Below are positions 1 through 9,317 of a stretch of 64,000 nucleotides of DNA, piece by piece. Each line of letters opens with the position of its first letter. The stretch's first letter is position 1. The position numbers and the translations under genes were made by a program. The stretch is from Polynucleobacter antarcticus (GTDB lineage Bacteria; Pseudomonadota; Gammaproteobacteria; Burkholderiales; Burkholderiaceae), in the NCBI RefSeq assembly GCF_013307245.1, contig NZ_CP028941.1:1302001-1366000 (forward strand). Direction: 5' to 3'. The notes under the pieces are model-generated. The model was not told where the DNA came from. It saw nothing but the letters and a program-made list of their open reading frames with translations, and ran no database searches.

Positions 1-1
1 C

Positions 2-334
2 GGTACCGCTTCCATTTTTGCTGTGATGGCATCCATTGCCACTGTCAGCAAGCGTGACTTCAGTAGCATGGGTAAGTGGTTAATGGTAGGTGTACTACTC
101 TTGATCATTGCTTCCGTAGCGAACATCTGGTTTCAGATACCCGCCTTGATGTTGACTGTAATGGTCTTGGCCATCGGTATCTTCTCAGCATTCATCTTGG
201 TAGATGTTCAGCGCATCATCAACGGTGGTGAGACAAACTACATCATGGCAACCTTAGCAATCTATTTAAACGTCTACAACATCTTTACCAACTTGCTCGC
301 ATTATTGGGCATCGCTGGTGGCGACAGAGACTAA
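2..334 (+). CDS. Bax inhibitor-1/YccA-like membrane protein, 5' partial
   Basis: The reading frame is open to the left edge (its first codons encode GTASIFAVMAS), so the N-terminus lies outside the window and the ATG at 26 is internal. The visible 110 residues contain the motif TVSKRDFSSMG, typical of the YccA/BI-1 family just before a transmembrane helix, then three hydrophobic segments and the closing NVYNIFTNLLALLGI segment seen in this family. Family members are inner-membrane proteins of six to seven helices; E. coli YccA modulates the FtsH protease. That role is family knowledge and is not shown here. A strong terminator follows 30 bases downstream. Confidence 0.85.
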   Translation, partial: GTASIFAVMASIATVSKRDFSSMGKWLMVGVLLLIIASVANIWFQIPALMLTVMVLAIGIFSAFILVDVQRIINGGETNYIMATLAIYLNVYNIFTNLLALLGIAGGDRD

Positions 335-365
335 GTTTATTTATTAGTACTGTTAGGTCTTAGTA

Positions 366-401
366 AAAAAGCAGCTCAGGAAACTAAGCTGCTTTTTCTT
401 T
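366..401 (+). terminator. Rho-independent terminator after the BI-1-like gene
   Basis: An 11-base arm ending GCAGCT (366-376) pairs with AGCTGC plus five T (387-397), and more T follow. The A-rich 5' side means it could also terminate rlmD, which converges from the other strand and stops at 432. Confidence 0.85.
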
Positions 402-431
402 TTTTTGCTTCATTCTTAATTCTTAACTTTT

Positions 432-1859
432 TTAAAGTCTCTCAAATACCGCCATTGACTCAACATGCGAAGTATGCGGAAACATATTAATGATTCCAAC
501 GCTCTTCAGGCTATAGCCTGCTTGGTGGCACAAAATCTCGCTATCTCTGGCAAGGGTTTTAGGATTACATGAGACATACACAATCCGTTCTGGCAACAGC
601 ATGCTTTTCTGCCCATGGAGCAATGCTAAGGCCTGGCAAATTTCCATGGCACCTTCCCGCGGGGGATCCATTAGCCAGCGCTCTGCCCTACCCCAAGCAG
701 CAATCGTCTCAGTATTGACTGCAAACAAATCGCTTTGCATAAACTGCACTTTATCTATCAAGTGATTATGCTCAGCATTTTCTTGAGCTCTCATAGTTAA
801 GCTTTCTAATCCTTCGATCCCCAAGACACTCTTAGCCTTTCTGGCTAGCGGGAGCGTGAAATTACCGATTCCACAAAACAAATCCAGCACGCGATCCCCA
901 GCTTGCACATCCAGTAAGCGAATAGCTCTACTCACTAATACGCGGTTCATCAGATGGTTTACTTGTGTAAAGTCAGCTGGCTTAAATGGCATCTCTATCT
1001 CAAACTCAGGCAGCCGATAACATAGCTTGCCAGTCGTTGGATAAAACGGTGCCACGGTTTCAATTCCTTTGGGCTGCAGCCAAATCCATACCTGATGTTG
1101 ATCTGCAAAATCTTTGAGTAATTGCTCATCTGCTAGGCTCAAGGCCTGTAGGATTCTGAGCACCAATGCAGTGACTGGCTTTGCTTTTCTTAAGTCTGTT
1201 GAGTGGGGATCCTCTGATTCGCCCACTGCCACCTCTACTTGAGGCATGCGATCCACGATCGATAAAGCATTAATCAGCTTACGCAACTCGGGAAGTAGAG
1301 CAGAAACATGGTTAGGTAAGATTTCACAAGCGAGCATATCGGCAACATAGCCACTCTTACCCTCATGAAAACCCACCAGCACAGTGCCTTTTTTGATCGA
1401 GCGGTTTACTACACTTAAGCGGGCCCGGTGGCGATACTCCCAAGCAGAGCCGCCCATAGGTCGCAAAATTTCTTCTGGGGTAATTTTGGCAATGTGCTTT
1501 AAATCATCCTCTAGCACACGCTGCTTCATAGCAATCTGCGCCCGCATATCTAAGTGCTGCATGGTACATCCACCACACACTCCAAATACTTTACATTTTG
1601 GTTCAGATCTAAAGACTGCTGGCTTTAATATATCTAAGACTTTAGCTTTACTAAAGCGCGCCTTCTCTCGCGTCACAACATAAGTTACTAATTCAGTAGG
1701 CAGCGCGCCTTGAATAAACACAACCTTACCGCTCTGGCCCTCTAAGGCCTCAGCCTCATTGGGTGGTAAGCGAGCAATGCCTTGTGCGTCGAGATCCAGT
1801 GATTCGACTCGGATAGGTACAGTCACTTCGATATGGACTGGCTTTTCGCCTCTACGCAT
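432..1859 (-). CDS. rlmD: 23S rRNA (uracil-C5)-methyltransferase RlmD
   Basis: A 475-residue SAM-dependent enzyme that, by family, methylates U1939 of 23S rRNA. The N-terminus resembles a TRAM RNA-binding domain. Cys89, Cys95 and Cys98 (CKVFGVCGGC), with a later Cys near residue 178, form the 4Fe-4S ligand set of the RlmD branch. The C-terminal methyltransferase fold shows the SAM loop LDLFCGIGNF, the DPPREGA motif and the catalytic-cysteine motif YVSCNP. The start overlaps the upstream exonuclease gene by 8 bases, so the two are translationally coupled at the end of the surE operon. Length and all motifs are intact. Confidence 0.95.
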   Translation of the reverse strand: MRRGEKPVHIEVTVPIRVESLDLDAQGIARLPPNEAEALEGQSGKVVFIQGALPTELVTYVVTREKARFSKAKVLDILKPAVFRSEPKCKVFGVCGGCTMQHLDMRAQIAMKQRVLEDDLKHIAKITPEEILRPMGGSAWEYRHRARLSVVNRSIKKGTVLVGFHEGKSGYVADMLACEILPNHVSALLPELRKLINALSIVDRMPQVEVAVGESEDPHSTDLRKAKPVTALVLRILQALSLADEQLLKDFADQHQVWIWLQPKGIETVAPFYPTTGKLCYRLPEFEIEMPFKPADFTQVNHLMNRVLVSRAIRLLDVQAGDRVLDLFCGIGNFTLPLARKAKSVLGIEGLESLTMRAQENAEHNHLIDKVQFMQSDLFAVNTETIAAWGRAERWLMDPPREGAMEICQALALLHGQKSMLLPERIVYVSCNPKTLARDSEILCHQAGYSLKSVGIINMFPHTSHVESMAVFERL

Positions 1860-2679
1860 CCGGGCTAAAGCCTAAAAGATATTCTTGCCACTGCGCTCCA
1901 TTGGGCTCTTTTGCTAGATTCTCTAAATAGGCTTTGACAAAGACAATTTCATCTTCGTACTCTGCTAAAGAGAAGCCACCACGCAGTAACTGAAAGCGGC
2001 AATACATCAAATAAGTATTCACTACATCCGTTTCGCAATAGCGGCGAATATCATCAATCTTGCCATCTTGATATGCAGGCCAAACTTGGCTGCCGTCCAT
2101 GCCCATCTTCCCTGGAAAGCCGCAGAGCTTTGCTAAACCATCTAAAGGGGCATTCGCACGGCCATTAAATTTCGCGAGCAGGTCCATGAGATCGAGGTGA
2201 CGCATGTGATAACGACTAATGTAGTTATTCCACTTAAACTCACGACTATCATTTTCTTGACTCTCACCCATTTCCCAATAGCGTGGCGCTTGAATTTGAT
2301 TGACTAAGGCGCGATAGTGCAAAACAGGTAAGTCAAAACCACTACCATTCCAGGAAACTAATTGGGGGGTGTACTTTTCAATCAGTTCAAAAAAAGTTTG
2401 AATTAATACCTTTTCATCATCATGAGAAGTCCCTAGTGTGCCCACTTTAATTTGTGGAGTACCTTCTTTAGTCGTACGACGAATCACGCAAGAGATCGCA
2501 CAAATACGCTGCAGATAAAGGGGGAGAAATTCACTGCCTGTCTTTTCTAGACGCTCAGCCATTGCTGCCGAAGCAACATCGGAATCCGACATCGAGGAAG
2601 GAAATGCATTGAGGCGACGCAAACCTACTACATCAGGAATAGTTTCAATATCAAATACAAGGACTGTTGCAGTTGCCAT
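1852..2679 (-). CDS. Predicted 3'-5' exonuclease, PolB-exo-like (DnaQ fold)
   Basis: The protein has 275 residues and starts with the Exo I motif VFDIETIPD, followed by the Exo II-like WNGSGFDLPVL and an Exo III region with RRYCETDVVNTYLMY. This is the pattern of the stand-alone exonuclease family related to the proofreading domain of B-family polymerases (DNA_pol_B_exo2). The acidic residues (D10, E12, the Asp in GFDLP and the Asp in CETDV) look complete, so it is probably active. The substrate is unknown; a role in DNA repair is inference. It lies between nlpD (30-base gap) and rlmD (8-base overlap), where some other proteobacteria carry rpoS. Confidence 0.85.
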   Translation of the reverse strand: MATATVLVFDIETIPDVVGLRRLNAFPSSMSDSDVASAAMAERLEKTGSEFLPLYLQRICAISCVIRRTTKEGTPQIKVGTLGTSHDDEKVLIQTFFELIEKYTPQLVSWNGSGFDLPVLHYRALVNQIQAPRYWEMGESQENDSREFKWNNYISRYHMRHLDLMDLLAKFNGRANAPLDGLAKLCGFPGKMGMDGSQVWPAYQDGKIDDIRRYCETDVVNTYLMYCRFQLLRGGFSLAEYEDEIVFVKAYLENLAKEPNGAQWQEYLLGFSPDA

Positions 2680-2709
2680 AGTTAAGCAGTCAGAGTATTG
2701 CTAAAAATA

Positions 2710-3468
2710 CTACTGCAGAAATGGTGTTGGATTTACCGGCTTACCGTTGACGCGAAGCTCAAAGTGAAGTTTGACTGAATTCGTATCGGTATCGCCCATC
2801 TCGGCGATCTTTTGGCCTTTTTTAACCACATCACCCTCTTTAATGGAGAGGACTCGGTTATGGGCATACGCTGTTAGATAGGTATCATCATGCTTAATGA
2901 TGACTAAATTTCCATAACCACGCAGACTATTGCCTGCATAAACTACCTTACCCTCTGACGCAGCACTGATTGGATCGCCCAGTTTTCCGGCAATATCAAT
3001 TCCTTTATTTTTTTCACTGAACTCATCCACTACCTTGCCCTTAGCCGGCCAAGATAAGTTGATACCTGGCTCTGCAACGATTTCTTTTGAGCTATCTGAT
3101 TTCGGCGGTTCTGCTTTTACAGTATCGCGACTAGCAATTGGTTTAGTGGTAGATGTCGGGGGCTTGACTGCAGCCATAGAGCCGGCGGGTGGCTTTACTA
3201 AAATTAGATCACCCACTTCAATCAGATTAGGATTGGAGATGTTATTCCATTGGGCTAAATCACGCGGAGACTGGCCGTTATCTAAGCCAATACGAGCCAA
3301 GGTATCGCCTCGCTTGACGCGATAGTATCCAGGTGGCGTCGAATCACTACTACTGCGGTCAGCACTGGTGCGATCTACTACGTTAGCTGGTTTTGTGCGC
3401 GGCGTAGAGCAGCCCACTATCAGCACTATCGATGCAAGGGCAAAAAGTATTAGGCGGTATTTAGGCAT
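2710..3468 (-). CDS. nlpD: NlpD-like LysM/LytM lipoprotein
   Basis: A 252-residue lipoprotein. The signal peptide ends in the lipobox LIVGC (Cys20), a LysM domain follows at about 48-92 (YYRVKRGDTLARIG), then a Pro/Lys-rich linker and a LytM/M23 domain at about 138-250. Two zinc-ligand positions of active M23 peptidases are replaced: KGIDIAG instead of HxGxD, and KLHFEL instead of HxH. This matches E. coli NlpD, a non-enzymatic activator of the septal amidase AmiC, so an activator role is likely. It follows pcm (14-base gap) in the conserved surE-pcm-nlpD order. rpoS, which often follows nlpD, is absent here. Confidence 0.9.
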   Translation of the reverse strand: MPKYRLILFALASIVLIVGCSTPRTKPANVVDRTSADRSSSDSTPPGYYRVKRGDTLARIGLDNGQSPRDLAQWNNISNPNLIEVGDLILVKPPAGSMAAVKPPTSTTKPIASRDTVKAEPPKSDSSKEIVAEPGINLSWPAKGKVVDEFSEKNKGIDIAGKLGDPISAASEGKVVYAGNSLRGYGNLVIIKHDDTYLTAYAHNRVLSIKEGDVVKKGQKIAEMGDTDTNSVKLHFELRVNGKPVNPTPFLQ

Positions 3469-3482
3469 TAAATTTATGGGTT

Positions 3483-4139
3483 TTATACTACCCCTGATTG
3501 TAAGGGTACAAAAAAGACCTCATCCAAAACGGTCCTTTGATAGCGTTGGGAGCTCATACGCTCAACCATAATTAACTGCTGTTCTTTTTCGTTTCTGGCG
3601 ACAGGAGCCACTAAACGGCCTCCAATAGCCAGTTGATCTAACAAAGCATCAGGAATACCTAAACCCGCTGCTGCCAGAATAATGCCGTCAAACGGAGCGG
3701 CTTGGGGCAGCCCTAAAATGCCATCGCCATAAATTAAGCGGAGATTATTAATACGAAAAGGGCGTAATTTAGCTCTTGCCATGTCATGCAGTGCCCGTAT
3801 GCGCTCAATGGAATACACCTCCTCGGCTAACAAACTCAGTACGGCTGCCTGATAACCACAGCCAGTACCAATTTCGAGAACCTTACCTAGGCGACTTCTC
3901 GGTTTATGCAAAAGCTCGATCATACGTGCCACTACAGATGGCTTTGAGATTGTTTGAGAATGGCCAATGGGCAATGCCGTATCTTCATAAGCTTGAGGAT
4001 GCATTCCAGCATCCATAAAAGCATGGCGTGGAACAGTAGCAATCGCCTCTAATGTTTTGGGGTGCTTTACTCCTGAAGCTAAGACTTTTGCTGCTAATGC
4101 TTGGCGGTAACCCGCTAAGCGTTCAGTATTTGCCTTCAA
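3483..4139 (-). CDS. pcm: Protein-L-isoaspartate O-methyltransferase
   Basis: A 218-residue SAM-dependent enzyme that methylates L-isoaspartyl residues in damaged proteins to start their repair. Visible family features are the N-terminal VPRHAFM, the GHSQTISKP motif that contacts the substrate, the SAM loop [15 protein letters not shown], and a post-II region ending in GGRLVAPV. Length is normal. Its start overlaps the surE stop by 4 bases (4136-4139), the arrangement seen in many proteobacteria, so SurE and Pcm are probably made together as stress-survival functions. Confidence 0.95.
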   Translation of the reverse strand: MKANTERLAGYRQALAAKVLASGVKHPKTLEAIATVPRHAFMDAGMHPQAYEDTALPIGHSQTISKPSVVARMIELLHKPRSRLGKVLEIGTGCGYQAAVLSLLAEEVYSIERIRALHDMARAKLRPFRINNLRLIYGDGILGLPQAAPFDGIILAAAGLGIPDALLDQLAIGGRLVAPVARNEKEQQLIMVERMSSQRYQRTVLDEVFFVPLQSGVV

Positions 4140-4930
4140 CCGCGATCCCAGCCATTTGCACTCATGGCTGCTAAACGAGCATGGTGTGTTAAATCTAATT
4201 GCATCGGCGTAATGGAAATACAGCCCTGATCAATCGCATGGAAGTCTGTTCCTGCCGTACTGTCTTTTGCGAAGCCTGCGGCACCAATCCAATAGATCGG
4301 ATCACCACGAGGACTCTTTTGCTCAACTACAGGTTGAGAGTGATGGCGATTACCGAGACGCGTTACGCGCCAGCGAGATAAATCGGCATAGGAGCGGTTG
4401 GGAATATTGACATTCAGTAAAGTAGCAGCGCCTTCAGTATGAGATGGCTTTGATGCTAGTAATTGCACAACGATATCGTGAGCAGCCTTAGCAGCATCTT
4501 CAATCTGATTCCAGCCCTTATCAATTTGCGAAAAAGCAATTCCTGGGACTCCAAACATCACCCCTTCAATCGCAGCAGCAACAGTACCTGAGTACAAAGT
4601 GTCTTCACCCATATTCTCACCCTGGTTAATGCCAGATACTACCAGATCAGGCTTCTCATCTAAGAAGCCTGTCATCGCAATATGTACACAATCCGTTGGC
4701 GTGCCATTGATAAATAGGAAACCATCTCGCTCACCACCAGCAACGCGATGAATCGACAATGGTCGAGACAGTGTTAAAGAATTAGATGCGCCGCTATGAT
4801 TTTGCTCAGGTGCAATGACCGTGATCTTGCCCAACGGCCTGATGGCATTTACTAAAGCCAAGAGGCCCGGTGCAAGGTATCCATCATCATTTGAAATCAG
4901 GATATGGGGCTGCTTGGTATGTTCACTCAT
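4136..4930 (-). CDS. surE: 5'/3'-nucleotidase SurE
   Basis: A 264-residue metal-dependent phosphatase acting on nucleoside monophosphates. The N-terminal metal site [11 protein letters not shown] and the later [22 protein letters not shown] region are classic for SurE; Asn and Asp ligands are intact. The start ATG lies only 19 bases after the czcA stop and no terminator is visible in the gap, so surE may be read through from the czcCBA metal-efflux genes in addition to any internal promoter. No strong ribosome-binding site is visible, consistent with translation helped by upstream reading. Confidence 0.95.
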   Translation of the reverse strand: MSEHTKQPHILISNDDGYLAPGLLALVNAIRPLGKITVIAPEQNHSGASNSLTLSRPLSIHRVAGGERDGFLFINGTPTDCVHIAMTGFLDEKPDLVVSGINQGENMGEDTLYSGTVAAAIEGVMFGVPGIAFSQIDKGWNQIEDAAKAAHDIVVQLLASKPSHTEGAATLLNVNIPNRSYADLSRWRVTRLGNRHHSQPVVEQKSPRGDPIYWIGAAGFAKDSTAGTDFHAIDQGCISITPMQLDLTHHARLAAMSANGWDRG

Positions 4931-4949
4931 TTTTAATTCAATATGGTTA

Positions 4950-7900
4950 TCAATTCGCTTGGGCTTTTACTACCTGATTTAGAGTGCGGCCCCTAAACCA
5001 TCCATATATTACTGGTAATACCAGCAGAGTCAAAATAGTAGTAGTCACCATCCCACCTACGATGACTAGGGCTAAAGGGCGCTGCGCCTCAGAGCCAATT
5101 GAATGGGATAAGGCAGCCGGAAGCAGTCCAAAGCCAGAAAGCATGGCTGTCATCAAGACCGGGCGAACCCGAAGTGAAGCACCCTCCACCATGACATCCT
5201 TCATTTCTGCATGGTCTGTAGCAGCAGTCTTGTTAATAAAGGAGATCAAAATCACACCATCCTGAATCGCAATGCCAAAAAGAGAAAGGAAGCCAAAGAA
5301 AGCCGAGATGCTTAAGGTTTCGCCAGCAAGATGGAGCGCGAGCACGCCACCAATTGCGGCAAATGGGACATTGATCATCACAATCACTGCATCACGGAAG
5401 TTACCAAAGGCACTTACCAATAGTAAGAAAATTCCCAATAAAGCGAGCGGCACAATCACCATGAGCTTATGCTGCGCTTGTTTCATCTGATTAAACTGAC
5501 CATCCCAACTAATCGAATAGTTTGGCGGCAAAGTAATGTTTTGTTCAACTAAAAATTGCGCATCCTCTACGGCACTACCTAAGTCTCTATTGCGGACACT
5601 GAACTTAATAGCAATGTATCGTTTACCGGCTTCACGATAAATAAAGAATGGCCCGTCAGATAGCTGCACAGTCGCTACCATAGATAGAGGGATTCCTGAT
5701 CCATTTGGGGTGTCTACTAATAGATGACCAATATCTGAGACATCATTTCGGCTATTTTCATTTAGTCGAATTGCAACACCAAAGGTCTTTTCATCCTCTA
5801 AAAGATTAGTCACTGCAGCACCACCAATTGCATTCGCAACTACCGTCTGAATATCATTTACGTTAACGCCATAGCGAGCAGCACGATCACGATCAATCTG
5901 AATGTTGAGCGTGGGCTGACCAAGCTCCTTCAAAATCCCTTCGTCAGTAACCCCACGCACCTTTTTAAGCTGGTTCAGCACTTCATGCGCCTTTTGATCT
6001 AATACCTCCAAATCTGTGCCGTAAATTTTGACCGAGTTCTCCCCTTTAACACCGGACAAAGCTTCATTCACGTTATCTTGAATGTATTGTGAAAAGCTAT
6101 AGGTAATTCCCGGAATCTGATTGAGCTCTTTCTCCAAGTTAGCAATCAACAGTTTTTTACTTGATCCCTTAGGCATCTTGTCAGGACTCTTAAGATAGAG
6201 GCCAAATTCTTGGTTAAACACACCAGTTGAATCCGTTCCATCATCGGGACGACCGATTTGACCAGCAACCTTATCAATTTCTGGTTGCTTGATAAAAGTT
6301 TCGCGCAGTTGATTTGCAATTTTGACGGAGTAATCTAAATCAACTGTATTAGGCAGTGTCACACGCAGCCAAATATTATTTTCTTCTAAGGTTGGTAAGA
6401 AAGCGGTTCCGAGACGCATAACGCTCAATAAAGTTAAGCCCAAGACAAATACTGAAACGGAGACCACAGTTAAGGGGCGATCCATCCACTTTCTGAGCAA
6501 GGGCTTGTAGGCCTTTAAGAGTTTAGTCATAAACCCAGGCGGTTTATGTTGCAGGTTTTCACCAAACACTAAAGAAATCATCGCTGGCAAGAACGTGAGG
6601 CTTAAAACCATCGCTGCAATTAAAGCAAAGCCCATGGTGAAGGCCATTGGTTTAAAGATGATGCCCTCTACTCCACCCATAAAGAACAAAGGAGAGTAAG
6701 CAACAATAATGATGCCAGTAGAGTAGATCATTGCACGCTGGACTTCACTGGTAGCCAAAACAATACTTTGCTTAAGACGTTTGCCACCCTCTTCCAAATG
6801 GCGCATAACGTTTTCCGTCAAAATGACTGCGGAGTCAACAATCACCCCAAAATCAATAGCGCCCAAAGAAATCAGGTTAGCTGGCACGCTCCATAAATGC
6901 ATTTGAATAAATGAAACACATAGTGCCAAAGGTATAACGGCGGCTACTACTGCAGCGGCACGTAAATTTCCCAAGAAGAAGAACAGCACTGCCATCACCA
7001 AAGAAATACCGAAGAACAGGGTGTGCTTCACTGTGCCAATCGTAATATCCAACAACACTTGGCGATCATAAAATGGTACAACCTCAATACCTGGTGGCAA
7101 TATTTGCCTGTTAATATTTTCCACCGTGTGGCGTACACGCGCCAACACTTCGCTGGCATTTTCACCGCGACGTAAATAAATAATACCTTCCACAGCATCA
7201 GGATTATTATTAAATTGGAACATTCCTAAGCGTGGTGCATTGCCAATTTCCACAAGAGCGACATCACCAATCCGAATAGGTACGCCATTGGCATTTGAAA
7301 TCACGACTCGCTTGATATCATCAATATTTCTTAATAGGCCGACACCGCGCACAACAAATTGTTGTTCGCCAGTAGGTAGTAATCCGCCGCCAATATTGCT
7401 ATTGGCATTAGTCAGAGCGAGAATTAAATCATTGACTGTGACACCCTTGGCTTGCAGCCCTTCTGGACTAACAATCACTTGGTATTGGCGCACCTTGCCG
7501 CCAAAAGAAGATACGTCTGCAACTCCTGGAGTTTGCTTAAGCTCTTTATAGATCTCGTAGTTCTGCAGTGTTTTTAATTGCGTGGATGAGGCGTGATCTG
7601 ATCGCACCTCATAACGCATGATCTCACCAGTGGCATCTGAGTCCGGACTAATACTCGATGTGACACCGAGTGGAAAAGTAACATTACTTAAATTAGCTAC
7701 GAAACGTTGACGCGCCTGAAATGCATCAGTGGTGTCATTAAACTTTAAGGTAACAACCGACAAACCAAATAAGGACACTGAGCGAAAAGCTTGTAAACCA
7801 GGAATACCCGCCAAGGCATTTTCTACTGGAATGGTGACCTGCTGCTCTACTTCCGTAGTACTTCTGCCCGGCCATTGTGAAATCGCCTGAATCGTTAAGG

Positions 7901-8036
7901 GTGCTACCCCAGGGTATGGCTGAATTGGCAGCTGGCTCAAACTGAACATGCCTAAGCCCAAAAGACCGATAGAGGCAACGATCACGATGACGCGCTTCTC
8001 TACCACTCCCCGAATGAACGAAGTCAGTACACTCAC
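4950..8036 (-). CDS. czcA: CzcA-family heavy-metal RND efflux pump
   Basis: The protein has 1,028 residues, with the HME-RND layout: TM1 near residues 14-33, a large periplasmic loop, a six-helix block, a second periplasmic loop and the closing helices. TM4 carries [15 protein letters not shown]; this DFGxxxD signature is typical of divalent-cation pumps (Co/Zn/Cd/Ni) and differs from the AIGxxxD form of Cu/Ag pumps, so a divalent substrate is likely but the exact metal cannot be read. The start is GTG immediately after the czcB stop (zero gap). It forms a tripartite trans-envelope pump with the adaptor and outer-membrane factor upstream. Confidence 0.92.
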   Translation of the reverse strand: MSVLTSFIRGVVEKRVIVIVASIGLLGLGMFSLSQLPIQPYPGVAPLTIQAISQWPGRSTTEVEQQVTIPVENALAGIPGLQAFRSVSLFGLSVVTLKFNDTTDAFQARQRFVANLSNVTFPLGVTSSISPDSDATGEIMRYEVRSDHASSTQLKTLQNYEIYKELKQTPGVADVSSFGGKVRQYQVIVSPEGLQAKGVTVNDLILALTNANSNIGGGLLPTGEQQFVVRGVGLLRNIDDIKRVVISNANGVPIRIGDVALVEIGNAPRLGMFQFNNNPDAVEGIIYLRRGENASEVLARVRHTVENINRQILPPGIEVVPFYDRQVLLDITIGTVKHTLFFGISLVMAVLFFFLGNLRAAAVVAAVIPLALCVSFIQMHLWSVPANLISLGAIDFGVIVDSAVILTENVMRHLEEGGKRLKQSIVLATSEVQRAMIYSTGIIIVAYSPLFFMGGVEGIIFKPMAFTMGFALIAAMVLSLTFLPAMISLVFGENLQHKPPGFMTKLLKAYKPLLRKWMDRPLTVVSVSVFVLGLTLLSVMRLGTAFLPTLEENNIWLRVTLPNTVDLDYSVKIANQLRETFIKQPEIDKVAGQIGRPDDGTDSTGVFNQEFGLYLKSPDKMPKGSSKKLLIANLEKELNQIPGITYSFSQYIQDNVNEALSGVKGENSVKIYGTDLEVLDQKAHEVLNQLKKVRGVTDEGILKELGQPTLNIQIDRDRAARYGVNVNDIQTVVANAIGGAAVTNLLEDEKTFGVAIRLNENSRNDVSDIGHLLVDTPNGSGIPLSMVATVQLSDGPFFIYREAGKRYIAIKFSVRNRDLGSAVEDAQFLVEQNITLPPNYSISWDGQFNQMKQAQHKLMVIVPLALLGIFLLLVSAFGNFRDAVIVMINVPFAAIGGVLALHLAGETLSISAFFGFLSLFGIAIQDGVILISFINKTAATDHAEMKDVMVEGASLRVRPVLMTAMLSGFGLLPAALSHSIGSEAQRPLALVIVGGMVTTTILTLLVLPVIYGWFRGRTLNQVVKAQAN

Positions 8037-9308
8037 TTAATCTTCCTGCTTAGCAAAACGATCATTTAGCAACACAGCGCCTTGAGCCAAGATGCTTGAT
8101 CCTGGCTCTACGCCTTGGGTAATCGCAAAGGTCTTACTATTAAGATCATAACCTTTAACCGGTAAGCGGCGATAAATCTCATCACCCACTTTAATAATCA
8201 CGTAGCGCATTTCTCGAATACGTATAACCGCAGTTTGTGGAACAACAATTGCATCAGTCGTACCAGTGGTAAGTCGCGCTGAGGCAAACATATCAGGACG
8301 CAATAAATTATTAGCGTTCTCTATTTCAGCACGCACCAACAAGGCGCGGGTTTGTGGATCGATAGTGGGAGCGATGTAGTTCGCATAAGCAATAAATTCT
8401 TTATCAGGATAGGCTTCGACCCGAATGACCATTCTGAGTCCCGGCTTAATTAAGCGTAGATCCTGCTCAAACACATTACCTAAGAACCATAATTGTTTTG
8501 GATCAGCTAAGGTAGCAATCACATCGCCAGAGCTCACGGCAGAACCTGGTTCGACATGGCGCTTAACAACGACTCCTTTTAATGGAGAGCGCATTACTAA
8601 GTTACCTTGGGTAACTCCGGTGGTTTCTATCGCCTTAATATCGCCATCATTAGCACCTAAATTTCGCATACGATTCGCGGCCGCTTGCTGAGTAATACGG
8701 GCATCGCCCAGTAAATCACTCATCGTCTTACTTGACTCTAATACCTTAGCAGTCTTAGAAGAGAGTAAATATTCTTGCTGTGCTGAAATAAATTCAGGGC
8801 TATACAACTCCACAATAGGTGAGCCAATATTAATTTCAGCGCCATCAAAAGCAAAGATACGCTCGACTCTGCCTGGTGCACGCGCTGATAGGATCTTGGA
8901 TTTTTCAGCATTAAATGCCAAGCGCCCAGGCACTTTAAGATCAACGGGCACCACTCCCTTTTCAGCAGTCTGAAATATATAAATATCCGGATTGAGTTTT
9001 ACACCAGCCAACTTCAACTCCAAGATACCGCTCTTTTCTACCTTAAGGGCTTTATCAGAAGCTTCTATTTTGACGTTGCGATTGACGTTAGTTATACGGC
9101 CGACTACGATGCCTAATGAGAGTATGGCAAATGCAAAAGCAGCTAAGCGCACTCGGTTCCGGTTTTGGGGGCTTAAATTCCAATACAAGCCAGAAGCACT
9201 AGCAAAACCCAATTGCAAACGATGTCCACCAAAATGCATCACCTTATCAAGGATGTGCTTTGCTTTATCAGCTAACTGCTTTAGATATGAGAGTATTTTG
9301 TCTTTCAA
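8037..9308 (-). CDS. czcB: CzcB-like periplasmic adaptor (membrane fusion protein)
   Basis: The protein has 423 residues. A long cytoplasmic N-terminus (about 70 residues) precedes a single membrane anchor (AAFAFAILSLGIVVGRI), then the adaptor body: a lipoyl-like half near SARAPGRVERIFAFDG, a helical hairpin (EYLLSSKTAKVLESS onward), the second lipoyl half (MRSPLKGVVVKRHVEPG), beta-barrel and membrane-proximal domains. It links the inner-membrane pump to the outer-membrane channel. The stop abuts the czcA start, and the start lies 9 bases after the czcC stop. The cytoplasmic extension is longer than in most relatives; no metal-binding His-rich region is obvious. Confidence 0.88.
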   Translation of the reverse strand: MKDKILSYLKQLADKAKHILDKVMHFGGHRLQLGFASASGLYWNLSPQNRNRVRLAAFAFAILSLGIVVGRITNVNRNVKIEASDKALKVEKSGILELKLAGVKLNPDIYIFQTAEKGVVPVDLKVPGRLAFNAEKSKILSARAPGRVERIFAFDGAEINIGSPIVELYSPEFISAQQEYLLSSKTAKVLESSKTMSDLLGDARITQQAAANRMRNLGANDGDIKAIETTGVTQGNLVMRSPLKGVVVKRHVEPGSAVSSGDVIATLADPKQLWFLGNVFEQDLRLIKPGLRMVIRVEAYPDKEFIAYANYIAPTIDPQTRALLVRAEIENANNLLRPDMFASARLTTGTTDAIVVPQTAVIRIREMRYVIIKVGDEIYRRLPVKGYDLNSKTFAITQGVEPGSSILAQGAVLLNDRFAKQED

Positions 9309-9317
9309 TACAGTTCC

